This document shows positions 1-13,142 of a stretch of DNA of 64,000 nucleotides, piece by piece. This DNA is from Trogon surrucura (Eukaryota > Chordata > Aves > Trogoniformes > Trogonidae): assembly GCA_020746105.1 (NCBI GenBank), contig CM036618.1, positions 95,164,122 to 95,228,121 of the forward strand, given 5' to 3'. The translations under genes were made by a program, and so were the position numbers. Each line of letters opens with the position of its first letter. Position 1 is the stretch's first letter. The notes below the pieces were generated by a model. That model was not told the origin of the DNA and made no database searches. It worked only from the letters and a program-made list of their open reading frames with translations.

Positions 1-970
1 ACAAATGACAAGTGGTTACCTCAGGGATCAGTACTGGTATCAGTACTATTTAACATCTTTGTCAGTGGCATGGACAGTGGCATCAAGTGCACCCTCAGCA
101 AGTTTGCCTAAGTTGTGCGGTGCAGTCAACACACTGGAGGGAAGGAATGCCATCCAGAGGGACCCTGACAGGCTTGAGAGGTGGGCCCAGGCCAACCTCA
201 TGAAGTTTAACAAGGCCAAGTGTAAGGTGCTGCACCTGGGTCGAGGCAATTCCAAGCACAGATAAAGGCTGGGCAATGAGTGGATTGAGAGCAGTCCTGG
301 GGAGATGAATTTGGGCATGCTGGTGGATGATAAGATCAACATGAGCCAACAGTGTAAGCTTGCAGCTCAGAAAACCAACTGTATCCTTGGGTGCAAGAGA
401 TGGGTGACCAGCAGGTCAAGGGAGATGATTCTGCCCTTGTGAGACCCCACCTGAAATACTGAGTCCAGCTCTGGAGCCCACAACACAAGAAAGACATGGA
501 GCTGTTGGAGCGAGTCCAGAGAAGGGCTACCAAGATGGTCAGAGGGCTGGAATACCTCTCCTACAAGGACAGGCTGAGAGAGTTAGGCTTGTTCAGGCTG
601 GAAGAGAGAAGGCTCCACGGAGACCTTACAGCTGCCTTCCAGTACCTGCAGGGGGTCTACAAAGAAGGCTGGGGAGGGATTTTTTACAAGGGCCTGTGGT
701 GATAGGATAAGGGGTAATGGGTGGAAGCTGGAAGAGGGTAGGTTTAGACTAGATATGAGGAAGAAGTTCTTTACGCTGAGGGTGGTGAGGCACTGGAACA
801 GGTTGACCAGGGAAGCTGTGGATGCTCCATCCCTGGAAGTGTTCAAGGCCAGGTTGGATGGAGCATTGAGCAACATGATCTAGTGGGAGATGTTCCTGCC
901 ATGGCAGGGGGGTTGGAACTAGATGATCTCTGAGGTTGCTTCCAACCCAAAGTATTCTATGATTCTGTGA
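1..970 (+). mobile_element. CR1 LINE, 3' part of ORF2 plus 3' UTR, decayed
   Basis: This is a 5'-truncated or window-cut CR1 non-LTR retrotransposon. It begins in the reverse-transcriptase region (the DNA reads like the GSVLG.VLFN motif near base 30) and runs through the [12 protein letters not shown] region at about 496-550. It continues into the RHWNRL-like segment at about 786-800 and ends in the CR1 3' end, where a GGTTGGAACTAGATGATCTC-type motif is followed by ATTCTATGATTCTGTGA at about 954-970. The frame is broken repeatedly by indels; for example, a piece is missing near 425-445. The short open frames here, such as 496-702, are remnants and not genes. Assignment to CR1 is secure; the subfamily is not determined. 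Confidence 0.93.
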
Positions 971-1949
971 TCAGTGCTGGAAACACAAACCAGTCATTCA
1001 AGGAAGAAGAGATACCATGTGCAACTCCTGAGGCTGGGGGCAAAAAATACCATGTGTAACTCTGGGCTGGGGCCACAGACCAGAAAACTTGTGAGACCAA
1101 CAACATGGATACAGAGAGGATGGCAGGTTCTAGCCTACACGAGTCAATATTTCACATGTAGACACGTGTGAAATGCACATCTCTACACCACAAGCACTTA
1201 AAAGCATGGTAAAGTAAGAACTAGGCAACAAAAAAAGGACATGCTGCTATGTGGATGTGTGTTCAATATGTACATTTTCGAGTGTGGAATCAGGACTACA
1301 CAGGGATGTGTCGTAGGTCTCATGTTACTACCACTGCCACCAGCATTTGGAGTTAAATGACTGGAAATACTATTTTGTACACATAATGGCAAACATTACA
1401 TCATAGCTGGCCAAAGAACAGTTGACAAGATGTTAATCGAACTGCTAATAATTTGTACCTAGAGGAGTTATATTTGTTACTTCTCCGAGTTAATACTGCA
1501 GGAGAGATCACAGATTGTAAATTTCTCTGCTTTTTTTTTTGTGTTAAAATGTTCAGATTCATTGCTATAAGTACTATAATTTTCAAATTCAGAGAGCAGT
1601 CTCTGAGCAAAGACTTGAAATTTTGTGGACACTGATCAAGGTTTTGGGACACTGGAAATGGGCAAAGATAGAGCCTTCTTTAAAAGGATGGAAGAGGCCT
1701 GGAAAACTACAGGGATGTTTAAGTTTTCTTGCCAGAAGAAATACCAGTTCATCAGTCTACTGGCAAACCTTTAAGGGATGGCAAATAACCAACAAATCTT
1801 TGTCATGAACAAGTCATATAAAACTACATCCTGTGACAGAAAACAGGCCTTTTAGATAGAGAAGGAGTAGATACTATATATCTTCAGGTTATTGACACTG
1901 CCTTCAAAAACATTCACAATAACAAAGCTAGAGATTCTTGGATAGAATC
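971..1949. other. Unassigned intergenic sequence
   Basis: AT-rich non-coding DNA between two CR1-derived stretches. The open frames are short (under 85 codons) and overlap on both strands, as expected by chance. I see no repeat, RNA gene or promoter that I can support. Confidence 0.5.
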
Positions 1950-2600
1950 TTGGCACAAGTGGGAGGAATAATTTGTGGGTCACAAGTAAAGTGGAAAGAT
2001 ACTAATAGGCAGGATCCCCTGTGGTGTTCTTATGTGTAGAATTACCCAGAATTTTCATGAACTAATTGGACAATGGAAAAGACAATCCCATGACTTCACT
2101 TGCATTTAAGGCTAGTCTAGAGAAGGAACATAGTGGAGACACACTGAGAGACACATTTAGAATTAAAAGAAAAAAAAAAGTCTCAATCATTCATGTTTAG
2201 GAGTTGAAATAAATAAAATACAATTGAATAAGGACAAAAGTGAAGTAATGTGCATTAATAAGAATTCCCAGCTACATAAAAGTGAACTGGGGAATTACTG
2301 GCACTGCACTTGGGCACGGGGAGTGACAAACTGAAAATAATATACAACATGGTTTAATGAGGTGAAAATAGCAAATTCAATATAAGGTTCTATAATCATG
2401 AATGCGAAGTACAAAATATTTGAAGTAAACCTCACAATATGCTTGGTTCTAGGCTGGACTGGACTATGTTCACTTTTATCCCTAACACTTTAGGAGAAAT
2501 GTGGACTGCCTGGAGAGGAACTGGAAGGGAGTAGGAGTGGTCTAAAAGTAATGATCTTGGAGGAAAGGCTGTAAACATTGGATTGGGAACAGAGTGGGCA
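1950..2600 (+). mobile_element. Ancient CR1-like LINE relic (reverse-transcriptase region)
   Basis: A heavily decayed stretch that still follows the order of a CR1-type ORF2. At about 2212-2262 there is a segment like the NKxKC..LHLG region (AATTGAATAAGGACAAAAGT). Near 2290-2320 the text resembles GNDxL..GTxE. At about 2495-2580 a segment resembles the [23 protein letters not shown]..YEERL region (for example ATGTGGACTGCCTGGAGAGG). No frame remains open. It is much more diverged than the young CR1 copies in this window and probably belongs to an older CR1 or L3-like group. Recognition rests on motif order read by eye. Confidence 0.5.
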
Positions 2601-5292
2601 GTGTCTGGGATGGAACTTGTTTTTTGATCCTAGTTTTGGGGAGCAATTCGAATAGATGACTTTTTGTCTTCTACATTTTCTGTGATTTTATATTTTGACA
2701 GGCTGAATTCTGTATAAGATTTACAGGGTTGGATACATCTATATTTGTGTGTGGGTGTATTTTGTGACCTGGGAGAGTCTTAATACCACAAAAAAAATCA
2801 TCAATAACAATTCTATCCATTTTGCTAACTGTCTTAATTGTATCAGGGCAAAACCAACACTTTAGAAAAAAATTAAAAAATAAATAAAAAACGAAGGATG
2901 TAGCTTCTTCTCTGTTCTGAGAAAGCTTTTCATCGGTAAGTTTATGCAAAAGAGAAAAAGATTTTTGGTTTTGACTAACTGGCATGTTGTGATGAAAAAT
3001 AATGTTTCATCACAAATTCCCAACCTTGTTTTGCATTGCCAGGTGGAAGATGGAATGAACTTCAACAACAAATGTCTTCTGTGACTGTAGACCGTAATTA
3101 AAAAGAAAATTAACAAAAACCCTGCAAGCCAAACTGCAAAAGACAGATTGCTCACAGTTCCCTTTCCAGGAGATTTTAATTTTTCAATTCCTGCTGAGAG
3201 AGCTGAGGAATCATGAAGGAATAACTATGTTGAATGCCTATTTTAGCTGCCTGAGTTGCAAAAAAAGGTTAAGAATACAGACCGTGTGACAACTGTGAAA
3301 TAATTTCATTAAGTTGTTCCTCCTGGAGTTTTTCGAGGGAGCCTGGTAGCCTTTCCTGGTCGGCAGAGAGAGGAAGAACTCCAGGCTGAACTGCAGTGAG
3401 CAGATGCCCTCCCTCTGGTGTTTAATTTAATTAATTGATGTTTGTTGAAATAAAGCCAATTAACCTGGCTTATCTCTTTATCAATCATGCTTCTGCTCCC
3501 ATTATTCAGCTGGAAAAATGGCATCATGTGTTTTATGGCAGACAGCAGGAACAATTAAAACCAACCTGTGCTGCGTTGCCTGCAGCAGGCTTTGCAAAGG
3601 AGAAAACTGATTTTGTGGTGTAGGACCAAACACCCAGACTTTTTACTTTAACTGTTTTCTGTTCCTGAATCCTCTTTAATTCTTTTCCAGAGGGAGGTGA
3701 GGAGGAACTGAGGCATCATACAGTCAGCAGTCTTGCTTAGGGTCAAAGTGAGCTAAATCTGATTTCTGGACTTTTTTGTCTCAGACCTGTGTGGTAGATA
3801 GTAGGAAGTACATTGGACTCTAATGACAGGGGCCATCAAAGGATGATGTACTCAGAGATGAGCTGCAGTACCCATCTGCAAACATCAAACAAGTGATTGA
3901 TCATGTATATCACAAACAAACGCAAGAGAAGTCCACATTACTGATCAGAAATCTGGTGTAAGCTACCTTTCTTTTATCTTTCCGCAGTTATATCCTACAA
4001 AAAGCTCTTTCTTTCTTGTGCCTTGTTTTGACATGCTGATGCAGATTCAGGAGAAACCTTTCCACTGTATAGAAGCACCATCAGGATTATTTAAATCTAG
4101 TTTTACCTTAATTTAACATGTATGGCTACATAGGTGTATTATGTTCCTGTTCATATGTGTTGGGATTGAATGGGGCCCTGTCCTTTTGGTTTCATTTGTA
4201 TCTAGAATTTTTGCTATTTCAGGGAACAGTTTTGTGATCTTCAAGTTTTCCAGGGTGCTAAAGGCTTATCAGGAAAGTCACGTGACAAAACCTTCTATAT
4301 TTGTGGATATAACACATCTTTTGCTGATTGTGTACTTACTGGTCCTGGTAGCAGCTACCTGCTCTGGAAACTTCAGTGCATGATAGTTACCACTGATTCC
4401 TGATAATCTCAAAATGCACTCAAAAATAGCATAACAATATTGCTACCCACAGAGTAACTACTCGCTAAACACTGGAATAACCACTAACTCCTGCTGAAAA
4501 ACTTCTGCCTGTTGACAACCGTTTGCTTTTGGGTGGTGAATGATGTACATGGATATCTGTGCTTCTCCAGAATGTTCTTTCTAGTGAAACTCAAACTCCT
4601 TTGGAACAGGAAACACTTTTTTTTTCCTTTTCTTATAGATAATTCAGCCCTTTCATTTTAGTTTGTTAAGATAGTTCTAGATTAGTCATCTGTTTTGCTT
4701 TATATTGTTTTTCACTTGACTGGACACCTAACACTTTTTAAGAAAGAGAATACCAAGCAAGCAAAAAAACCGCAAATAACTTCTGTCTGCTGCTGCAATT
4801 TTAGATGATTTAAGATTGCTTGTCATCATATCACCAGCATTCAGTGTTTTCATTCTTATGCTAATTTTTGTATGAAAAGATGAAACAGAGGGGGGTTTTA
4901 CGTGTATTTTTTGAAGATTAAGAGATTTCGAAGATTGCTGGGGATGTGTTTAGGAGTAGCCAACAACTTGTACTATTTCCATAAAGCACTCACATGTAGA
5001 TTAAAAACATAAATCAATTACTACCTTTTGCATGAATTCATTGCCAGCATATCTAATAAGTCAGTTATATTAAAGCTGATCTTTTAGGTTTCCTGTGAGA
5101 AATTGTTGAGGGCCTTAAAATATTGCTATAATTTTCTGCAATTTCTCCTATTAGTTATAGAAGTTTTGTGTTGAAACAACCACTTTGAAACTTTTGTAGG
5201 TTGTTTTTACTAGGTTTATTTTTTAAAGAACAGTATATAAAGACAAAAATTGTGTATCTGAATAGCACAAATTACATGACAATTAATATTCT
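2601..5292. other. Unassigned intergenic sequence with a possible conserved block
   Basis: No gene recognised. The part at about 3290-3610 is rich in homeodomain-like TAATTA or AATTAATT cores (around 3426-3440 and 3459) and looks less random than its surroundings, so it could be a conserved non-coding element; this is inference only. An 80-codon hydrophobic open frame at 4141-4383 is treated as chance (see rejected items). Confidence 0.35.
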
Positions 5293-5297
5293 GTTAC
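5293..5297. repeat. Target-site duplication, left copy (GTTAC)
   Basis: Five bases directly before the TGTGCTGG start of the LTR. The matching copy after the LTR is GTTAT at 5877-5881, one mismatch. A 5-bp duplication fits ERVL-type integration. Confidence 0.6.
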
Positions 5298-5876
5298 TGT
5301 GCTGGTTTTGGCTAATTCATAGTAGCTAGTATAGGGCTATGTTTTGGATTTGTGCTGAAAACAATGTTGATAACACAGAGATGTTTTCGTCATTGCTGAG
5401 CAATGCTCACACAGTCAAGATTTTTTCTGCTTCTCACCCCACCTCACCAGTGAGTATGCTGGGAGTGCACAAGAAGCTGGGAGGGGACACAGCTGGGACA
5501 GCTGACCCCAACCGACCAAAGGGATATTCTGTACCACACGATGTCATGCTCAGCACATAAAGTTGGGGAAAAAGAAGAAAGAGTGGGACACTCAGAGTGA
5601 CGATGTTTGTCTTCCCAAGTCACCACTATACATGATGGAACCCTGCTCTCCTGGAGATGATTGAACACTTGCCTGCCCATGGGAAGTAGTGAATGAAATC
5701 CTTGTTTTTCTTTGCTTTTTTTTGTTTTTTTGCTTTACCTGTTAAACTGTCTTTATCTCAACCCACAAGTCTTCTCATTTTTACTCTTCTGATTCTCATC
5801 CCCATTCCACTGGGAAGGGGGAGTGAACAAACAGCTGTGTGGGACTGAACTACCAGTGGAGATTAAAATGACAACA
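5298..5876 (+). mobile_element. Solo LTR of an avian ERVL-type endogenous retrovirus
   Basis: A 579-bp solo long terminal repeat. It opens with TGTGCTGGTTTTGGC, which I recognise from a very common avian LTR family. It continues through the characteristic GTTTTGGATTTGTGCTGAAAA segment (about 5341-5361), a purine-rich LTR middle (5460-5580) and the TTAAACTGTCTTTATCTCAA segment (about 5742-5761). It ends in ACAACA at 5871-5876. The polyadenylation signal expected near 5553-5560 is degenerate (ACATAAAG). No internal retroviral sequence or second LTR flanks it, so it most likely arose by recombination between two LTRs. Orientation is taken from the TG start and the polyadenylation-like site. Confidence 0.82.
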
Positions 5877-5881
5877 GTTAT

Positions 5882-8854
5882 TTAGAGAACAAATGAAATA
5901 TATTGACCTCCTCTCCAAGTTCACTATACATTTCCTACCTTCTTCGGATAAAACGAAGCTGAATGAAATGCCAAGAGCATTTTCCACTGGAGAAAGGCGT
6001 AATGAACCTGTTTTTACTTTTTTTTTTACTGTTTAAGCAAAAAAACCAAGATGTGCAACTGATTATCAATGTCTTCTGCACAGAAGCACAGACCTTGAGA
6101 TAAAGTGTCAAGAGACAATGAGTGAACTGGGTTGCTGAAGGAAATTTCCATTTAGTTTGCAGGGAGGTATAAGAGAATCTATTTAGAACCCATTTCTTAA
6201 ATACGAAAAAATATTGCTCTGGTATTACATACGCATAGCTGTCAGGACTCAGGACACAAATTCAGTACGAAGGAAAATATCTCAGCATCATGGCCTGCAC
6301 TCATGATTCTCAGGCTATGAAGCCAGATGTTGCTCAAGAGCATGTTGCATAGTGTCAGCTAGCTGTAGCTGTTCATCTGGGCTCTTGTGGCAGTGTCCTC
6401 CAGACCTGCTAGGGAAATATTTTTTCGCCTCTTGTTTTATGTTGTTTTTCCTACATGGTTTTACTCATGTCTGGGTCTTGCACCCTGACCCGCAGATACT
6501 GATCTTCTGGCAGATTCTCATAGGATGTGATTGCCACTAGCACAGTGTATCACCCCTCCTGTCCCTTTCCTAAACCTCATCTCATGGCTTTTAGTGTGCG
6601 TTACGGAAATCCAAAACTCAGATCATAGCAGATGGTGGTTATCTAGATACCTGGTCAAGATTATCCAGTGAAACCTGCACAAAAGCTTATCAGCCAGTGC
6701 CTGTGCCCAGCTAAGAATGTTCCAGGCAGCACAGAGATCATCATCAATAGGAACAAATCATAGGATCTGGAGCAGGTCCTGGTGGAAAGTACAAAGTGCT
6801 GAGGGATAAGGATGATGAGGGTTTGTCCGCATATTAATCTGCTAGTGCTGGAGATACTGCCCAGAGGGGGACACTCACTCACCTGTGGCCCTGTCACTGC
6901 TTTTCCCAGCTGGCCATAAGGAGAGGTTTTTTGTTGGTCTTAGCTGTGGAGGAGTTTTTTACTTCTCTCCCTGCCCCACTTTGTTTATCCCTAAAAGAAT
7001 TTTGACAGTAATGTATGGCATCAGGTACTGACCCTTCTAAAAAGAGCTTTGTGCGTATAACCCTGTCTTTACCCTTATTAATAAAGACTCAAGAGGATAT
7101 GTTTCAGTATCAAGTATATTTAAGAGAAAAAGAGAATAAAATCGTTTCATCCTCTCTGTTAAAGAACTGGTAGAGCTAAAACTTTCACAATGACAGTCAC
7201 TGCTCTTTCACACTAGTTAGTTTAACCTGCTTAGTGAAAGAGATAAAAGGCTCAGAATTTCCTTTCCAGAGGGTAAGTTAAGTAAGTGCATTTTCCACTT
7301 GGAGTAAATAGTCAGGACTGGTTAAATTTGAAACCAGAACACTGCAGAAAATTCAAAATACTAGCTCAGCTCTGAGTTTGTGCACCCGATACCCACCTAG
7401 TAGGGACCACTATGTAGACATAGTATGTTAGGCTTTTTAATCAGCTGAGGTCCAGAAATAGAAAGAATGAAACAGTGAATGCTTTTGTTTTACTGATAAT
7501 TTATTCTTTTTATGCTGTAGACTAAGCATCAAAGATGAACTCAAACATTATGTTAAATAATCATTAATATCGGTAGTGTCTGAATCCCAAAGAAGGCTAG
7601 AAGACTACCATACAGAAGTCATAAAAGAAAGAGAAATCTATAGTAAGACTTTTGGAAACTGGTATATAATATAAAAAAAATTAAAATACCACTCTATATA
7701 TTATATGACAAGCATATTGCTGGAAAGGCAAATCTACTGAATGTCTTCATTTGTCTTCTCTTCAGCATCCATTTATTTAAATCTACAGAAATCACAACTG
7801 GGGATATATCCATTTTCTGTCCATCTCTAGAATAGTATCTATTGCACAGTTATACTCAACAGCTTTCTGGAGCCTGAGGAGGAGGAGATTTTAACCCAGA
7901 CAGGGTTGTAGTAAGGCTATCTGAGGTCTACTTTGGATATGTAGTTAAGTGTCCTCTTAGGAAAGTTGTGCAAGCGGAGATACTCCAAACTTAACTGCTC
8001 CTCAGTAAAATCAGTGAGACCAATATGTAAACGGGTCTTAGCCTCTCTCTTCTTCAGCAGGATTGGCTTTTCTTCAAGTCATTGTGGGGAACAGTCTAAC
8101 ACATTTGAGAAATGTGCAGATGCTCCCTCAAAAAAAATTCTGTAGCTGCATTAATGTCATCACCCACAGGTGTCTTCAGAAAAGTTAACTGTTCATGTTC
8201 AGATGGTGTTTTGTCTGTTTTGCTTTGGGTATGCTTCTAAGAGGAAGTGAAAACAGTGGTTTTGGAGGGGCAGGGCTTTTGTGTAAAGTCAACAATCTTC
8301 AGTAGTAATATGCTTATATTAAATCTTCTCTTTGTTAGACTGTATCCTAGGTTACGGACCTATCAATGGGACAAGCTACTCCATCCTTTAGCTCAAGTTG
8401 TTGAGATTATTTATTCATGCCCTACTAATAAACCTTGCTGAGCATGAGGAACATTGTATTTCATTTGGTTGCTGAGACATAGCCGTGTTTCAGCTGCATG
8501 AACGTTATCACAACTTTTATAAAATGCACAGAAAGTATTCGAGTATTTCACTACAAGTTCCTGGGAGAATGTGATGATATGTTTGTCTTCAGAAAGATAA
8601 AAATCAAATGAACATGTACAGTCATCTAGTAAAAGGAATATTTTTTGACTGAATCTTGTTTTTTGAAACACTTCATACAGGGAAAAAAAGAATTATACAG
8701 AGCCACAAATCTACCCTGAAGAGATTTGAAATATAAACTGCATAAAAAGTGCTTTCACAGATTTCTGAAATTGCAGCAAGAGATTAACACTGCACGGTAC
8801 AATGAAATGATTATATACCTCATAAAAGAAGGAAGTGAACATGGTTGATAGACA
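5882..8854. other. Unassigned intergenic sequence
   Basis: About 3 kb of AT-rich DNA without a gene or repeat that I can name. Several T-runs and A-runs occur (for example about 6018-6029 and 7672-7680). Short overlapping frames are consistent with chance. Confidence 0.45.
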
Positions 8855-9010
8855 GAATGGCAGAATGCGGGAGCTGAAGTATTGAATAGATTATCTATCC
8901 CATCCTCCATCCTGGCACATCTGTGAGATTATCCTCTGTGTGGAGGTGTTTTATCTTAACTTTACTTCGTGATGATGGGGTTTCAACATCCACCATTAGA
9001 AAATCACTGT
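8855..9010 (-). mobile_element. Possible ancient CR1-type fragment
   Basis: On the minus strand this resembles an old CR1 3' region. Read on the plus strand it has AGAATGGCAGAATG, then TTATCTATCCCATCCTCCAT, then GATGATGGGGTTTCAACATC near 8972-8991. That is the order in which old CR1 copies spell the end of the ORF in reverse complement. Divergence is high and the boundaries are approximate. Confidence 0.33.
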
Positions 9011-11212
9011 ATTTTTTCACTGGCAAAATATGGAAATTCTCCTCTCATTTTTCTCATTAATATCACCTTCAGAAACCTGCTTCTTTTTCCCTATTGGCAG
9101 TAATATCTCTGTGTCTCTTACACTTTCTCATGCACACCCTGTTCTTCCTTTCACACTTTTTTCTCCTTACTTCAAATTAATATTATCTGTACCTCTTAAA
9201 AATACTGCTTTGGCTACTCGCTTTTGAATGTTGACTTGATAGATTGTGATCCCATTGAAGTCAGTGTTAAAGTTCCAGCTGACTCTGAAAGTGGAGCTGA
9301 GCCTTCTAAATGACTTATAATCAGATTGATTTAAAGACCAATTTTCAGCAGTCTAGGGTCCCTAGCTGAACCATATTTTCATGAAGAGTTTCAGTGCTGT
9401 ACTTTCCTGAGATGTTAATATTAAGCATTACATTACAAATGTCCGGATCCTGTGAATTTTACAAGATATGGCCTTACCTAAATCACATGAATAGGATCTG
9501 ATATACTCTAAAATAATATCTGCAAGTGTTTTATAGGGAAATCTGGCTGCTTGCCATATAGATATGTAAACTGAGCTTTGTGTTCTTGGTAAATTGAAAA
9601 TGTGTCCGAGAAAAAAATTTTCAGGAAACTTAGCTGTTAAAATTTTAACATGTCAACATGAGGATATTATCAGGGTGTGAAAAAGCACATATATATACAA
9701 GTATTGACAGCATATAATATATGAAATATAAAATTACCAGAACTTTATTCTTTGATAGCTTAGTTAAGATCTAGGCTGGTTCTTGATTTCTGAATATCTT
9801 CCTAACTTCATTTTTCTTGCTCTGCTATGTCTCTGTGTTTTCAAGTCCAAAATAAATCAAAAGAAAGTGGCCTTCAAAGAACTACCTGTCTTTTTTATGT
9901 TCAACATGTCTCTTTAGCTATCATTAAACTAACAACTCCTATTAAATGAGTAGCTTTAAAAGTCCTTAAAGTTCTTGAAGGCATAAGTTTCTGCTAGCCA
10001 CTAAACTATTTCTCACAGAGGTCTGTACAGAAACAGGCACCTGTCAGGATACTTTTAGAATGAATGTCCACAGGTGTCAGATTTAGTACCGGAGCAGTCA
10101 AAGCAGAGAGCAACATGGGAAGGAAGTCAGAATTGTGTAACAGTCTAATGCTGTCTTACTAAACAATTTTTGTTTCCATTCCACATGAGAATAACCTTCT
10201 GTGTTATTCCCTGAAAATAAGCCTGGTAGACTAACTAACAGAAAGTCCTTGGAATTCCTGGATCACCAAATCTGGTCTCCAGTTATTAATGGTAACTTCC
10301 TTATCTACCCTATTCATAGCATGACTGAACTGATTCTTAAAATTATTATTTCTGTCCCTATTATTCCTATGGAAAACCTGTTTTAGAGTAGCATGGGAAA
10401 TGTTTTTTTTTTGCTTAGCCAATTCACACTCATTTTTTGTGCTCTAATTTAGGAAGTTATCTTGTTGTTTTAATGGAAATGGCTTTTCTCTTTCATAAAT
10501 ATTTACTTCATGTATTTATAGGCTTTCTCAGACTCTCAGGGGAAACCAGGGTGAGAAGATGCCATGGCAGGTCATTCAATTCACCCTCCTGTTTAGCAAG
10601 CCTAAAGGAGTTAAGCTCATCTCATCATTCTCAAGTTGTCCTAGTAGCTCTTTTCAGACTGGCCTTTGATTTCAGCTTCCTTGGATATGTTTCAAAGACT
10701 GCATATGTGCCTCCCATGTCCACAATGTAATGATGTCTCGTAGTCCCGTTATAACTGACGAATGCATCCACTTCTTGATCTTTCTCTTTCTTGCACCCTA
10801 ACACTTTTTTTTTTTACAGCAGAAACTCTTACTCTGAGGGCACGGCATGCAGTGAGTAGTGTTTCATCTTCTACCTGAAAATGCCAGTTAATCTAACTCC
10901 TCCCATTTCAAACCTCCTCTGTGATGACAGTGCCTTTGGAATACAACCCAGTAAGAGTAATGTAAAGTGTTATTGAAGGGCTATCAGCTAAGATTATGGA
11001 GGTGTTAATTTCTCCCTTATTGAAGAATGAGACACAACTAGGTATAATAAAAACTGAAATTACTGCAAAAGTTTTGTCACAGGAAGCCATAGAAGCAGGT
11101 AATATCAAGATGCTTAATAAGAAACTAGAAACATTCATGGACCCCAGAACCATAAACAAAATGCTTAAGAGGATTCAGAAGGCTATATCCTCTATTATCC
11201 TAATGCAATGAA
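9011..11212. other. Unassigned intergenic sequence
   Basis: AT-rich DNA with no supported gene. A short pyrimidine-rich stretch occurs at about 9040-9150, and a T-run at 10807-10816. The overlapping sense and antisense frames at 10201-10422 and 10908-11211 are shadows of AT-rich sequence and show no family motif. Confidence 0.45.
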
Positions 11213-11350
11213 TGTGGATACTGGGAAATACAAAGAGAATAGATTAAAGCCTCTGTTAGATAGCGTTCTCTATGCCCACTATCAGAGAGAGCACTTGGCT
11301 AGATGCACCAGTGATCTGCTCTAGTAGAGCTGTTCTTATGTTCTCAAATT
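11213..11350 (+). mobile_element. Ancient CR1-type LINE 3' end
   Basis: The end of this segment (about 11293-11345) reads as CACTTGGCTAGATGCACCAG, then TGATCTGCTCTAGTAGAGCT, then GTTCTTATGTTCTC. This matches the layout of the 3' terminus of an old CR1 group seen in turtles, crocodilians and birds, which ends in repeated TTCTTATG units instead of the ATTCTATGA tail of younger avian CR1. It is heavily mutated and the 5' limit is uncertain. Confidence 0.5.
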
Positions 11351-13142
11351 GACTTGAAAACTACATGTTAATAAGAGCTGTCAATATGATTATTCCTAAA
11401 TCATTGTTAACAGTTGTCTGTTGTGCTCATTTTTCAGTAAAGAATCAAGATTACACATGTCTTCCATGTTAAAAGGATGCAAAATAGAAATGGAAATGTG
11501 ATGTACAATTTGTGGGGACATGGATATGTATGGTTAACATACAGAAAGTTACACATGGAAAGAGAAGTATCTTATGTTAAGTACACTGACCTAAGTAGAT
11601 TTTTTGGCTTTGGGGTTTGTTTTTTTTAACTACTTCTCCTCCTACAGACTTTATAGTGGCAATTAATCATGATATCTATGACCAAGACACAGACTTTTCT
11701 ATCTTGAATGGTAACTTTAGTTACAGATTGGAAATCTGCTGTTAGGAGCTGCCAAAACTTGATGCTTCTGAAGACAGTGAGTCAGTCATCCTCCTTGGAA
11801 GCAATATGCTTATGCAAAACTCTATCAGTGTTTTTATTATCCATAAAATTGCCCATTCCTGCATAATTCAGCAATATTTGACTGGATGACCTCCAGCAGC
11901 TAAGGTACCTCTGATGCACCTGTTATAACAGTGCTCCATCATATGAATCAAAAGATGCTCTGATTTAATTCACATCTTCCTGTTCTATTATTTAATACTC
12001 TCTTCCCTTTAGCACCGTGACGTAATTAACTTTTCATTTCCAAAAGTTAAAGAAGGCTGATGCTTCCAGCTAAGTGCACAAGCCTCCTTTGCCCATGTAT
12101 TTTTTAATATAGATATATAAAAATATACTATGGGCTAAGTCAAGAAATACTAAAATGAATTTCAATGAATATGAGGAATAAGTTGAGATGTTATGACCCT
12201 ATGGGATTGTCTTGGGCACCTGCAGACATTTAATAAGATCAAAAACATCAGTTCTAGTACCAAGTGAAAAAGTCATGGGTAATGGATTTAAGTAAAGAGC
12301 TTACAGATAAGTACTTAATTTAAAACCTAGAAAAACAATTGTGAGTAAATTGAGCATTGATCATGAAAAGACGCTAATTAAGATATACTAATGATATAAA
12401 ACTTAATTCTCATGCAATTTATGCACAATTACTCCTGAACAAATATTTAATTAAATTCCCTTTAAAACAATTTTCCCTGCTCTCTTAGACTCAGTCTCTC
12501 CTTATTTCTAGTTGTTAGGTAGCAATATGTGAGTTCTTAATTGGCACAGAGTAAGAATGACAGGTATTAAGGGAATTCAATACACTTATATTTTTAGTTC
12601 TTAAAAGTTAGAAGAAAAATTCTTTACAACTGGATGACTTGAGGAGCGTGTAGTGTTTTACAGACTAATTGATTTAATTAATTGAGTTAATTAGGAGATA
12701 TTTTCAAAGAGCTTTTAAGACATAGATTGCAATGTAAGCACTGTGTTGATATTGCTATTGGTGAATGCTGCAGATTCTTAATTCCAGAAGCTGGGCTGGA
12801 AAAACCTTTAACAGGAGCAGTAATGGTTCAAGAGGTACCCAGAAAGAAAACAAAGTTTATTACTTCAAGTCCCATTTCTAAAGTAAAACAAATGAAAGTT
12901 GTTAGCTTTGTGGGGGGAGGGAAATCTTGTGACCTGTCAGAGGTGAGGCTGCTGCAGCTCTGTACCCCGCAGCTGTGTGTGGATTCCCAGGAGGCACACA
13001 CACATACAGTACATACAGCGACAACTGCATACGCAGATCAGCAAAGGCAGGCAAACTGAGCACTGACACAAACACCCTCAGCAGCCTCATCCTGTTCCTC
13101 TGTCCAGCTGATTAGGAGGAAGGTTCATGAGTGGGAAATATG
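11351..13142. other. Unassigned intergenic sequence
   Basis: AT-rich. It includes an AT-dinucleotide-rich patch at about 12104-12131, TAATTAATTGAGTTAATTAG-like homeodomain-core clusters at about 12670-12695 and a short CACACACA stretch near 12997. A 110-codon frame at 12727-13059 has no recognisable domain and is considered chance. Confidence 0.4.

Noticed and set aside
4141-4383. 80-codon hydrophobic open frame preceded by a possible splice acceptor (TTTTGCTATTTCAG), loosely like a GPCR membrane segment
   Set aside because: No family motif that I can name, a stop right after the hydrophobic part, no partner exons nearby; one such frame is expected by chance in 64 kb.
12727-13059. 110-codon plus-strand frame
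   Set aside because: No recognisable domain; it ends in a CACACA simple stretch, and codon content looks like unique non-coding DNA.
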